Assembly (NCBI GenBank): GCA_963703175.1
Contig: OY969794.1
Span: 868,001 to 932,000, forward strand
Origin: VRUE01 sp963703175
GTDB lineage: Bacteria > Actinomycetota > Thermoleophilia > Solirubrobacterales > 70-9
DNA: 64,000 nucleotides
Direction of reading: 5' to 3'
Shown here piece by piece: positions 15,803-22,644 of the stretch (the first letter of the stretch is position 1; the number at the start of each line of letters is the position of its first letter). Position numbers and translations under genes: made by a program. The notes below the pieces were generated by a model that searched no databases, was not told the origin of the DNA, and worked only from the letters and a program-made list of their open reading frames with translations.

Positions 15803-16207
15803 TCAGCGCAGCAGACGGATAGCGCAATCTAACCCTGGGACTTTGGGCGCCTGTGCGTCACCGGTCACGAACAGATCCACGTCCGAGTTTGTCTCCGCCG
15901 TGGCGAGAATTAAGGCGTCCGGCATCCGCAGCGGCTTGAAGCGCGAGCGAAACTCGGCCGCCTTGTCCGCGATCGTCATGTCGACCGGGAGAACCTCGGA
16001 GATCAGTTTGGCGAAGAAACCCCGGACCTGATCCTCGTCGTGGTGGCCAAGCCAGGCGCCGGTTAGCACCTCGGCGTAGGTCACTACCGAAATCAGTAGC
16101 CGTTGCTCGCGAACGAGGTCGCGGATCGCCGTGTCCGCTGCATCGTGGAGGGCGTCTTTCCTATCGAGAAAGCCGACGACGGCGTCGGAGTCGAGAACTA
16201 CCGCCAC
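15803..16207 (-). CDS. vapC: PIN-domain ribonuclease toxin VapC, copy 1
   Basis: A 134-residue PIN nuclease starting at GTG 16207, overlapping the antitoxin stop. It has acidic metal-binding residues Asp6 (VVLDSDAVVGFLD), Glu46 (TYAEVL), Asp97 (RMPDALILATA) and Asp117 (FVTGDAQ), the full PIN set. VapC toxins cleave specific RNAs and are neutralised by the cognate antitoxin. A longer frame to 16261 adds only antitoxin-overlapping residues. Copy 2 lies 3424 bp downstream and differs at the fourth acidic residue. Confidence 0.9.
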   Translation of the reverse strand: MAVVLDSDAVVGFLDRKDALHDAADTAIRDLVREQRLLISVVTYAEVLTGAWLGHHDEDQVRGFFAKLISEVLPVDMTIADKAAEFRSRFKPLRMPDALILATAETNSDVDLFVTGDAQAPKVPGLDCAIRLLR

Positions 16208-16437
16208 TCCTCGCGCAGTCCTTCCACGCGCTCGCGCAGATCGCCACCGGTGTCCAGGCACCCCGAATAGCGATCGATCAGCTCATCGACTCGCGTCAAA
16301 ACCACGCGACCAGCCCCCTCGGCCTCTACCGTCAGAGTGTCCCCGGGCTCGAAGCCAGCCGTGCGGAAGGCGCGAGAGGGGATCGTCACCTGGTGCTTGC
16401 TGGAGACCTTGGTCTGATTCTTTACCTTTCCTGCCAT
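16198..16437 (-). CDS. vapB: AbrB/MazE-type antitoxin, copy 1
   Basis: This 79-residue protein has an N-terminal swapped-hairpin AbrB DNA-binding domain (VSSKHQVTIPSRAFRTAGF then GDTLTVEAEGAGRVVLTRV) and a C-terminal tail that should bind the PIN toxin. Its stop overlaps the vapC start by 10 bp. Its start codon sits inside a 10-bp inverted repeat (16417-16448), a likely autoregulatory operator. Confidence 0.9.
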   Translation of the reverse strand: MAGKVKNQTKVSSKHQVTIPSRAFRTAGFEPGDTLTVEAEGAGRVVLTRVDELIDRYSGCLDTGGDLRERVEGLREEWR

Positions 16438-16448
16438 AGGTAAAGAAT
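16417..16448. promoter_or_regulatory. Inverted repeat over the vapB start (copy 1)
   Basis: ATTCTTTACC (16417-16426) and GGTAAAGAAT (16439-16448) are perfect inverted repeats spanning the antitoxin ATG. The second cassette keeps 9 of the 10 bp (19841-19849 and 19864-19872). This suits binding of the VapBC complex to its own control region. Confidence 0.55.
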
Positions 16449-16459
16449 AGCAACGGTCG

Positions 16460-16589
16460 TGAGGTCGCTGGTTCGAACCCAGCCGCGCCCATCAAACTTC
16501 CCTTCGTAGAGCCAAGAAATCGAGAGTGGTTCTAACCCCGCTCTGAATTTGGCTCTACAGCTCGAATCGCAAGGCCAAGCGACTCGCTT
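16460..16589 (+). repeat. Island direct repeat B (tRNA-Val 3' end copy)
   Basis: A copy of 10119-10248: the T arm and 3' acceptor of tRNA-Val, CCCATC, the AGAGCCAA..TTTGGCTCT hairpin and CGAATCGCAAGGCCAAGCGACTCGCTT. The tRNA 5' half is absent, so it is an attachment-site duplicate, not a gene. Nothing else was recognised between 16590 and 16700. Confidence 0.85.
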
Positions 16590-16700
16590 GCACCCATGAA
16601 AATCTACCTGTCGTAACGGCGGAATGGGGGCGGCGAAATGCGTGCGCCCGTACCGGCTTTGGCGCCCAAAGAACGGAGCGAATCAGGCAGGAACCCAGAG

Positions 16701-17609
16701 CTACTTCAAAGGCTTGAGGACTTTGAAATGCACGTCGCCCGATACGTCTTCCCAGCCAAAACCGATATCGCCGATCCAGGCATCGAGCAAGCTGGCAACA
16801 TCATTTACGGCCACTTCAAGGCCGCCGATATCGGCGGCTCGGTCTGCCGGGGGCAGCTCCCGAAGCCGCTCGATAACAGCAGCCCCACTTGCGCCGAGAA
16901 GCCGTCGCTCGATCTTTGGGTCAATCTCGGGCAGACCCCAGCCAGTCGCCTCCATAGCAGCCGCGACGTAGCCGGATGCGGTGACAAGTGATCCGAACTG
17001 CTCACCAACGCCTCGCGAGATAATCGCAACGTCCTCGGGCTCATTCGGGGAATCTTGATACTCGCGAGAGAGCCGACGAATGTGACCGTCAGCAGCGGTA
17101 AGTAGGGCGGGAAAGGCCCCGTAGTGAGCGCTTGGAGACTCCCGGCATAGCGGAAGCTCGACCCTAAACTCTTCACAAGCGATTTCAGCGGCCCTCAAGC
17201 AATTGGCCTCTGCCCCGCCGTCCCAATCCTCGCGATGCTCAAGGTCTAGGCACTCCCCTCGCTGCCGAATCGCGACGTGGTAGGCCTCGTGCTTGAACGT
17301 CTGCTCAGGAATCCCAATCTCCTGACCGCTCGCGACCACCCTCGAATCGACAACCACGTGAATCGTTCCGTCGCCTTGAGGCAGGACACGCGCCATAACA
17401 GTCCCGAGGTCGCCACGGTCTTGCGCGTAGCTTGCCGCATAGTCCTGATCTGAAAGCGAGGCCCGAACGGCTTGCTCAAAGTCAGACGTGACAATCAGGC
17501 GCACCTTCTCCATCGACGGGACAATCGCCCGCATCGCCGCGTGACCCCGTTCTAGCGCCTCGCTGTCAAAACCATCGGGAAAGGCATCGTGGTCGAGTCC
17601 AAGTGTCAC
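16701..17609 (-). CDS. Hypothetical protein with HExxH motif
   Basis: A 302-residue protein not assigned to a known family. HEAYH at 107-111 follows a strand-rich stretch (GTIHVVVDSRVV) and precedes an acidic helix (GGAEANCLRAAEIACEEFRVE), an arrangement seen in zincin-like metallopeptidases. No signal peptide is visible, so it is probably cytoplasmic. It sits alone just after direct repeat B. Confidence 0.6.
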   Translation of the reverse strand: MTLGLDHDAFPDGFDSEALERGHAAMRAIVPSMEKVRLIVTSDFEQAVRASLSDQDYAASYAQDRGDLGTVMARVLPQGDGTIHVVVDSRVVASGQEIGIPEQTFKHEAYHVAIRQRGECLDLEHREDWDGGAEANCLRAAEIACEEFRVELPLCRESPSAHYGAFPALLTAADGHIRRLSREYQDSPNEPEDVAIISRGVGEQFGSLVTASGYVAAAMEATGWGLPEIDPKIERRLLGASGAAVIERLRELPPADRAADIGGLEVAVNDVASLLDAWIGDIGFGWEDVSGDVHFKVLKPLK

Positions 17610-17767
17610 AGCATCAAGTTAATGAAGGGTTCAGCCATCCCGCTCGACTATCCAACGCCGACCCGGAGCATTACCCGAGCGTCCGTGTTGTCAGGGTAGT
17701 GCTCTAGTTCGCGTAAGACCTTCGGCGCCCGCAGCATGCACTGCCATTTTGCGCTTTGATCCGGCCC

Positions 17768-18364
17768 ATGAAAACTGAAACGCCGGATCGCTCCTTCACG
17801 CTCGGTCTTTCGCTGCACACTCCCCAAATTTGTGGCCTTGAATTGCGTATCTCACTCGCCCGCCTTGAAGCCGGTCAGCGCGAACTACAGGCTGTTCAGC
17901 TCGAGTCACACGAATACGCGTCGTCTTCTAGTCCCGATCGTTCGAAAGTTGAAGCGGGCTACCTCGTGGGCGTGCAGCAAGCGGTCGATATCCATTCCGT
18001 ATTGCGCGGTATCCGCAATATCCTTCGCATCTTGGAGGGCTGGACTGGGGCTGATGGGCATGATCGGCTTCTCCGGGCTGAGGCTGAGTTTCGAAACTCG
18101 TTCCCAGTAGCATGGGACCTTCGCGACATTCTCGAACACCTTCCCGATTACGTCGCTGGCAAAGGAAAGCTCCAGAAAGCAGGTGCGATGCCGACGGACT
18201 CCAATGTCCCGAACCTCGTTTATTCGTCGGTGAAGGACCCTTCTTCAGAGATTACGTTTCTATTCAATTTCGATAAGCAAAAGATCGAGATCAAGGCAGC
18301 CGCGCGCAAGGCCATCGAGATCGCCGATCTGTTGACTGAGGGCGAGCGCGCAGTTGCAAGCTAG
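17768..18364 (+). CDS. Hypothetical protein
   Basis: This 198-residue protein starts at ATG 17768. It is mainly helical with a central region VEAGYLVGVQQAVDIHSVLR and a C-terminal strand-helix part (ITFLFNFDKQKIEIKAAARK). There is no signal peptide, membrane segment or recognised catalytic motif. Codon use and lower GC than the flanking core genes agree with its being accessory cargo. Confidence 0.6.
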   Translation: MKTETPDRSFTLGLSLHTPQICGLELRISLARLEAGQRELQAVQLESHEYASSSSPDRSKVEAGYLVGVQQAVDIHSVLRGIRNILRILEGWTGADGHDRLLRAEAEFRNSFPVAWDLRDILEHLPDYVAGKGKLQKAGAMPTDSNVPNLVYSSVKDPSSEITFLFNFDKQKIEIKAAARKAIEIADLLTEGERAVAS

Positions 18365-18426
18365 TACGCGTCTTCCTCGTTGTTGAGCGCGATCGTCGCC
18401 CAGTCATCCTCGATCTTCCCGAGCCG
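18361..18426 (-). pseudogene. C-terminal gene fragment next to an att-like repeat
   Basis: The minus strand reads RLGKIEDDWATIALNNEEDA then Tyr and a stop, but a stop codon lies just upstream and no start is present. It looks like the tail of a small acidic protein, possibly an antitoxin. It ends about 35 bp from a degenerate tRNA-3' repeat (18462-18489), the same arrangement as the intact VapBC cassettes. Confidence 0.35.
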
Positions 18427-18461
18427 CTACGTGCCTCTTGGTTCGAGCTGAGGGCTAGAAA

Positions 18462-18489
18462 GGTTGGTTAAACCCAGCCGCACCCATCG
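18462..18489 (+). repeat. Degenerate tRNA-Val 3' repeat (att-like copy C)
   Basis: GGTTGGTTAAACCCAGCCGC followed by ACCCATCG matches the tRNA-Val T-arm/acceptor repeat with several changes. It is one of five such sequences between 10.1 and 19.9 kb. Confidence 0.6.
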
Positions 18490-18529
18490 TCCGAACCCCC
18501 CGCCCCGACCTAACGAATCACGTAAAAGA

Positions 18530-18904
18530 CTAGCCCTGTGCATGTAGACGTCGATGGGCAATCTCGTAGACACTCGGCCGCCAGGGGACGCCGGGGTGAC
18601 GCTCCCCGACGGCGAGCAAGAACAGTGTCGGCTTGCCATCTGCGATACCGCCAAGCAGCACCGCGCCCCATTGACCCGCCAGCTGCGGGATGTAGAGCTT
18701 CACGCATCCCGGCAGTCGCGTCCCATCGCGCGCTTCGGCGTCGCATTGCTTCAACCACTCCCTGGGGGCTCCTTCTGCCCGAAGGCGCTGGATCACCGGC
18801 TCGATTGCTGCGTGGCCAGCCTCGCTCGCATGCGCAAGATCCTCGGCCAGCTCTTGCTCGTCTACGTGGACCGGGAAGGTCGGCCCAGAAGACTGCGTGG
18901 CCAT
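18530..18904 (-). CDS. Candidate toxin of a two-gene module
   Basis: A 124-residue protein with an N-terminal helix-rich half (DEQELAEDLAHASEAGHAAI) and a strand-rich second half (VKLYIPQLAGQWGAVLLG then PTLFLLAVGERHPG) ending in a basic helix. The family is not recognised, though the layout is like small RelE-fold toxins. Its ATG directly abuts the stop of the upstream 80-codon gene. Toxin assignment rests on gene size, order, coupling and the toxin-antitoxin-rich island. Confidence 0.5.
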   Translation of the reverse strand: MATQSSGPTFPVHVDEQELAEDLAHASEAGHAAIEPVIQRLRAEGAPREWLKQCDAEARDGTRLPGCVKLYIPQLAGQWGAVLLGGIADGKPTLFLLAVGERHPGVPWRPSVYEIAHRRLHAQG

Positions 18905-19147
18905 CTACCCCTCGCCGTCGGTGGGCAGATCGCCGAAATGCTTGTCGAACTCTTTAGGCGACATGCGCTTTGCCCCTGCTCGCTCCAAGATCGCATCGGC
19001 GGCGGTCTCCTTCGACGGCCACTCCGGCGCAACCACGAAGCGACCGTCGGCTAGGGCCTCCTCAATCACGAAAGGACCCTCGACATCACCGCTGAGCTTG
19101 ACGTGACGCTGCTCCATTGGAGGAATCATGGCAGAGGGCGCGGTCAA
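18905..19147 (-). CDS. Small protein upstream of candidate toxin (putative antitoxin)
   Basis: This 80-residue acidic protein (start ATG 19147, or an internal ATG near 19114) has a strand-rich first half (HVKLSGDVEGPFVIEEALADG then FVVAPEWP) and a helical C-terminus (FDKHFGDLPTDGEG). Its stop touches the start of the next gene, suggesting translational coupling typical of antitoxin-toxin pairs. The family is unknown. Confidence 0.5.
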   Translation of the reverse strand: MTAPSAMIPPMEQRHVKLSGDVEGPFVIEEALADGRFVVAPEWPSKETAADAILERAGAKRMSPKEFDKHFGDLPTDGEG

Positions 19148-19177
19148 GCCAGCGATGGCGGGAGGATGGTAATCCGA

Positions 19178-19209
19178 TCGCTGGTTCGAACCCAGCCGCG
19201 CCCATCGGA
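19178..19209 (+). repeat. tRNA-Val 3' repeat (att-like copy D)
   Basis: TCGCTGGTTCGAACCCAGCC then GCGCCCATCGG reproduces the tRNA-Val T arm and acceptor. It borders the left end of VapBC cassette 2. Confidence 0.8.
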
Positions 19210-19226
19210 GCCCCGCGCTGTCGCGA

Positions 19227-19631
19227 TCAGCGCAGCAGACGGATAGCGCAATCTAACCCTGGGACTTTGGGCGCCTGTGCGTTACCGGTCACGAACAGAT
19301 CCACGTCCGAGTTTGTCTCCGCCGTGGCGAGAATTAAGGCGTCCGGCATCCGCAGCGGCTTGAAGCGCGAGCGAAACTCGGCCGCCTTGTCCGCGATCGT
19401 CATGTCGACCGGGAGAACCTCGGAGATCAGTTTGGCGAAGAAACCCCGGACCTGATCCTCGTCGTGGTGGCCAAGCCAGGCGCCGGCTAGCACCTCGGCG
19501 TAGGTCACTACCGAAATCAGTAGCCGTTGCTCGCGAACGAGGTCGCGGATCGCCGTGTCCGCTGCATCGTGGAGGGCGTCTTTCCTATCGAGAAAGCCGA
19601 CGACGGCGTCGGAGTCGAGGACTACCGCCAC
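19227..19631 (-). CDS. vapC: PIN-domain toxin VapC, copy 2 (Asp117 to Asn)
   Basis: A 134-residue near-identical copy of the toxin at 15803-16207. Asp6, Glu46 and Asp97 are kept, but the fourth acidic position reads VTGNAQ instead of VTGDAQ (GAC to AAC), and Thr49 is Ala. In PIN nucleases the fourth acidic residue helps bind metal, so activity may be lowered or lost. Like copy 1, GTG 19631 overlaps the antitoxin stop. Confidence 0.88.
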   Translation of the reverse strand: MAVVLDSDAVVGFLDRKDALHDAADTAIRDLVREQRLLISVVTYAEVLAGAWLGHHDEDQVRGFFAKLISEVLPVDMTIADKAAEFRSRFKPLRMPDALILATAETNSDVDLFVTGNAQAPKVPGLDCAIRLLR

Positions 19632-19861
19632 TCCTCGCGCAGTCCTTCCACGCGCTCGCGCAGATCGCCACCGGTGTCCAGGCACCCCGAATAGCGATCG
19701 ATCAGCTCATCGACTCGCGTCAGGACCACGCGACCAGCCCCCTCGGCTTCTACCTTCAGAGTGTCCCCGGGCTCGAAGCCAGCCATGCGGAAGGCGCGAG
19801 AGGGGATCGTCACCTGGTGCTTGCTGGAGACCCTAGTCTGATTCTTTACCTTCTCTGTCAT
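19622..19861 (-). CDS. vapB: AbrB/MazE-type antitoxin, copy 2
   Basis: A 79-residue homologue of the antitoxin at 16198-16437 with a few changes (MTEKVKNQTRV start, RMAGF, TLKVEA). ATG 19861 matches the start of copy 1; the longer frame to 19960 reads through the att-like repeat and is rejected. The inverted repeat ATTCTTTAC (19841-19849) / GTAAAGAAT (19864-19872) spans the start. Confidence 0.88.
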   Translation of the reverse strand: MTEKVKNQTRVSSKHQVTIPSRAFRMAGFEPGDTLKVEAEGAGRVVLTRVDELIDRYSGCLDTGGDLRERVEGLREEWR

Positions 19862-19886
19862 TAGTAAAGAATAGCAGTGGTCACGT

Positions 19887-19920
19887 GGTCGCTGGTTCGC
19901 ACCCCAGCCGCGCCCATCGG
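19887..19920 (+). repeat. tRNA-Val 3' repeat (att-like copy E)
   Basis: GGTCGCTGGTTCGCACCCCA then GCCGCGCCCATCGG, a slightly mutated tRNA-Val T-arm/acceptor copy at the right end of cassette 2. It appears to be the distal boundary of the island. Confidence 0.7.
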
Positions 19921-20009
19921 ATTTCCCTCTGCAAGCACCGCAGCGCAAATTGAACTGCAAATGGCGAGCGGCAAGGTCCCGTCCGCCCGCCGCTCACCTG
20001 CCTGCGCAC

Positions 20010-21251
20010 CTATGGCGCTTTGATCAAATCCTTCAAGGCTTCAAACGCTCCCATTGCAACCGTCATCATGATTGGCTTCTCGCCCGATTTGGCCATTCGC
20101 ATCTTGGCCCGAGTTTGCTCCTGAGAAATGAAGTCGGACAGGGATTCAATACCCGCGATGACGCTTTCCCAGCCTTGTCTGTCCAGCCGGATCAACGACC
20201 AACTCAGGCAACGGTCTGGACGCGCGTCGAAGGCCCCAGACATCAGCGCATCCTTGGCAATTTCACACAAGTGCTTGAATGCCTGCCAACTCTCCGTGCC
20301 CACGAGTCGTTCCGAGGGGTCAGCACAAAATTCGTAGTCGCGAATCGCCGGTTTGGTCGCTTGGTAAAACTGCTCTCTAGCTCCCCGTCGCGCGCCGCCG
20401 GTTTCCCTCCTCCCCTTCGCCAGCCATGCGCCATTTTCAAGACCCTTGAATCGGCGTCCCACCACCTGCATACTCGCCCCTCCGACCTCGCGATGAAATT
20501 GAGTCACGCTTACTTCTCGCTCGTTTAGCTCCGAGACGATCCCGAGACGCAAGTCGTCCTCGAGAATCGAAGCAAGGCGTTGCGGAAAAGGTGCCAGCGG
20601 CTCTCTCTGGCACTCCACCAGAAGATCGGCCATGACCGACCCTAATTCGCTACCGACGGACTCGAAAGCGATTAGGAAAACGTCGGCCCGAACCAACTTC
20701 TCGCCGCTGTGGAGTGCGCGGCGACGTGCGTCCTCTTGCTCCTCGTACAGGCGCGCGAACAGAGCGCCGACCGCACTCGTGACCTCATTCCACCCCTGCT
20801 CGTCCAGCAGGAAATTGGTGCATTTAAACTCGCGCTTGTAGCCGGCATCTTTGATTGAAGCTTCAAGATCGCCACGTAGCCGTGGAATGACCTGTTTAAG
20901 GAAGTTCCAGGTCGAAGTAGCTCTCACCGAAAGCGGAACAAGTGCCCAACTCTCGCTGTCAATGAACGGCAGTTCCGTTGCCCGATAGAAGTGCTCAATT
21001 CCGCCATGCCGGCTGCCACCGGGCCCCTCGCTACGGACGTACCTCAACCAGCTCTCATCGGCTAGGCGCGTGAAGTTCTGGCTGACGCGACTGGGAGCGC
21101 CACCCCCGAACTCCTCGTGGAACTGCCTGGCGCTCATTTCGCGCATATACAGCTCGATGACGATCTTCATTCGAAGTTCGACCGCAAATACAACCGAGAG
21201 TCGGCGTAGTCGCTCCCGAGCATCAACCCCAAACGCAAGTCTTGCGGCCAT
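20010..21251 (-). CDS. Two-module winged-helix regulator divergent from peptide gene 1
   Basis: This 413-residue protein is made of two copies of the same unit. Each has an ArsR-like wHTH (MKIVIELYMREMSARQFHEE; LRLGIVSELNEREVSVTQFH), an HFYRA or QFYQA motif, an effector-like domain with LDEQGWNE or LDRQGWES, and an end motif (KLVRADVFLIAFE; PIMMTVAMGAFE). Single-unit paralogues are at 59096-59800 and 60822-61451. The start ATG has AGGAG eight bases upstream. It is transcribed away from a 19-codon peptide gene at 21396, 144 bp from its start. A role in sensing the peptide is inferred. Confidence 0.8.
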   Translation of the reverse strand: MAARLAFGVDARERLRRLSVVFAVELRMKIVIELYMREMSARQFHEEFGGGAPSRVSQNFTRLADESWLRYVRSEGPGGSRHGGIEHFYRATELPFIDSESWALVPLSVRATSTWNFLKQVIPRLRGDLEASIKDAGYKREFKCTNFLLDEQGWNEVTSAVGALFARLYEEQEDARRRALHSGEKLVRADVFLIAFESVGSELGSVMADLLVECQREPLAPFPQRLASILEDDLRLGIVSELNEREVSVTQFHREVGGASMQVVGRRFKGLENGAWLAKGRRETGGARRGAREQFYQATKPAIRDYEFCADPSERLVGTESWQAFKHLCEIAKDALMSGAFDARPDRCLSWSLIRLDRQGWESVIAGIESLSDFISQEQTRAKMRMAKSGEKPIMMTVAMGAFEALKDLIKAP

Positions 21252-21292
21252 ACGAGTTTCTCCTAGCGATCGCTCCTCGTTGAGTGCACAAG

Positions 21293-21310
21293 TCTAGGTG
21301 GATATCTAGA
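21293..21310. promoter_or_regulatory. Inverted repeat between regulator and peptide gene 1
   Basis: TCTAG (21293-21297) and CTAGA (21306-21310) form a short inverted repeat in the divergent intergenic region, 42 bp upstream of the regulator start. It could be an operator. No matching motif was found at the second peptide locus, so support is weak. Confidence 0.3.
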
Positions 21311-21395
21311 CGAAACCGTAGCCGTTCCCAGTGTCTCTCTCCCGTTAAGTTTACTCGGGAAAATTTACGGCATATTTCAAATGGGAGGTGAAGAC

Positions 21396-21455
21396 ATGAA
21401 GCTTGCAGTGTGCGAGGCGGCTGTGCCCGCCATTTCCATCAACAAGGCCGGCTAG
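21396..21455 (+). CDS. 19-residue peptide gene 1 (MKLAVCEAAVPAISINKAG)
   Basis: ATG 21396 to TAG 21455 encodes MKLAVCEAAVPAISINKAG. GGGAGGTG lies just upstream (21383-21390), an excellent ribosome-binding site for so short a frame. A GC hairpin follows at 21477-21515. The homologous peptide at 60001 shares 12 of 19 residues, with several differences confined to third codon positions (GCA/GCC, GTG/GTC, CCC/CCG, TCC/TCG), as expected for selected coding sequence. Both end in glycine. It is divergent from a wHTH regulator. Signal peptide-like pheromone, RiPP precursor or regulatory leader peptide are all possible. Confidence 0.7.
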   Translation: MKLAVCEAAVPAISINKAG

Positions 21456-21476
21456 CCGCGGGAATTCAGCGAAACA

Positions 21477-21515
21477 GGGCCCGGGCGCTTAGCTGAACGC
21501 GCGAGCGCCCGGCCC
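21477..21515 (+). terminator. Hairpin after peptide gene 1
   Basis: GGGCC-C-GGGCGCT (21477-21489) pairs with AGCGCCC-GGCCC (21504-21515) with one bulged C. It is 21 bp after the peptide stop, marking a short independent transcript. No T tract is present. The 220 bases from 21516 to 21735 show nothing else recognisable. Confidence 0.55.
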
Positions 21516-21735
21516 TCATCGCTACCTAGCTTGACTACGGGAATCAAGGCTTTTTAGCTATTGCTCCTTGAATTGATCGACACTCGTTGTGGCGTTTAGC
21601 TTCCGCTTCATGCTTCAGGAGACACGAGGCGTTGCTCTAGAGGATCCGGGCAAGAGATCGAAGGGCGGCCACCCAAGGCCTTCAGGGAAGGGGATGCGTG
21701 TCGTGAGCAAAGCGAGTGGTTCAAAGGGGGCTGCC

Positions 21736-22023
21736 ATGAGTGACGATTACGAAGCATTCTGGTCAACCGTTCCGGAAAAGGCGCTACATCCGGTGCGCGT
21801 GCCGATGCTCGAAGCACTGTGGCGAATTGGCGAGTCCCTCTCGGCGATCGAGCTAGTCGATGTACTCGATGGCCTCTTAAGTATGTGGGAGGCCGCACAC
21901 CACCTGCGGGTTCTCGAGACCCTCGATGTAGTGGAGCCCGACCCAGCCGACACAGGCAGGGGAATTTCAAGATATGGCCTCTTTGGGGTGCCCCATCGAC
22001 TCAAGGGACTGGAAACTAGATGA
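21736..22023 (+). CDS. Small ArsR/MarR-like winged-helix protein
   Basis: A 95-residue protein starting at ATG 21736. The segment HPVRVPMLEALWRIGESLSA then EAAHHLRVLETLDVVE matches the helix-turn-helix and wing order of ArsR-like regulators, in which helices recognise DNA and the wing follows. It lacks an effector domain. It lies in the same direction as peptide gene 1, 280 bp downstream. Confidence 0.65.
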   Translation: MSDDYEAFWSTVPEKALHPVRVPMLEALWRIGESLSAIELVDVLDGLLSMWEAAHHLRVLETLDVVEPDPADTGRGISRYGLFGVPHRLKGLETR

Positions 22024-22131
22024 GGGCCACTGAGACCTCCTACACAAACCCGGAGCGGGAACTCGAAGTCGGCCCAGTCCTTGGCCTTCGAGCTACAGGG
22101 CTTTTCGGGGGGATCAAACAGAAGGCCGCCG

Positions 22132-22431
22132 ATGGCAAATTCAAGTTGGCGAGTCGGGGCGATGAACCAGTCGAGTAGCAAATCACCAGAGCGGCGTGAC
22201 CTTTGGATCGAACACGCGCTTCTTTCGGAGATCATCTTTTTGCACCCCGACCATCTGACATCTGAGGAGCTGGTCGTGAGGATGGAAGACGGCCCCAGCG
22301 GTACAGACCCTGTTGCGATCATGGACACGCTCCAGTCGCTCAGACGGTCGGGCCTGGTTCGACTCAACGGGGAGGTTGTAGAACCGACATATGCCGCCCT
22401 TCGCGCCGCTGAGATCTTTCAATGCTCCTGA
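22132..22431 (+). CDS. Small winged-helix domain protein
   Basis: This 99-residue protein (start ATG 22132; ATG 22162 is an alternative) has WIEHALLSEIIFLHPDHLTS, a helix-turn-helix DPVAIMDTLQSLRRSGLVRL and a wing strand VEPTYAALRAAEIF. It resembles the preceding wHTH protein in size and order, and the two may form a pair. The 213 bases up to the MMPL gene show nothing convincing. Confidence 0.5.
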   Translation: MANSSWRVGAMNQSSSKSPERRDLWIEHALLSEIIFLHPDHLTSEELVVRMEDGPSGTDPVAIMDTLQSLRRSGLVRLNGEVVEPTYAALRAAEIFQCS

Positions 22432-22644
22432 CTGGCCAGGGTGTACGGCGTCGGCGGTCGGGGTTGGGGATAGCGCAACGCCAGCTAGGCCCGACGAGCT
22501 TGAGCTGGCCGGCCAGGTAGACGCCGAGAGCTACAGCGCGATTTTTGAGGGCTGCGATCCGACGAGCGCCAAGTAGCTCGTCAGACGCCCCGAGACCCGT
22601 GGACTCCTCACCGATCGCGACGTGATTGATTTCGATTGCCTCTG

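Larger units (their letters stand above)
15776..16500. repeat. VapBC cassette copy 1 (725-bp duplication)
   Basis: This segment aligns with 19200-19924 at a constant offset of 3424 with only scattered substitutions. It starts at GCCCATCGGAGCC, the end of the tRNA-Val-like repeat, and ends with GGTCGCTGGTTCGAACCC and following tRNA-3'-like sequence. The toxin-antitoxin pair is thus a unit bounded on both sides by att-like sequence. Confidence 0.8.
19200..19924. repeat. VapBC cassette copy 2 (725-bp duplication)
   Basis: Colinear with 15776-16500 (offset 3424) and bounded by att-like copies D (19178) and E (19887). Differences are mostly single substitutions. One of them changes a toxin active-site codon. 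Confidence 0.8.

Noticed and set aside
16460..16500. Second tRNA-Val gene
   Set aside because: Only the T arm and 3' acceptor are present; the D arm, anticodon arm and 5' acceptor are missing, so it is an attachment-site copy.
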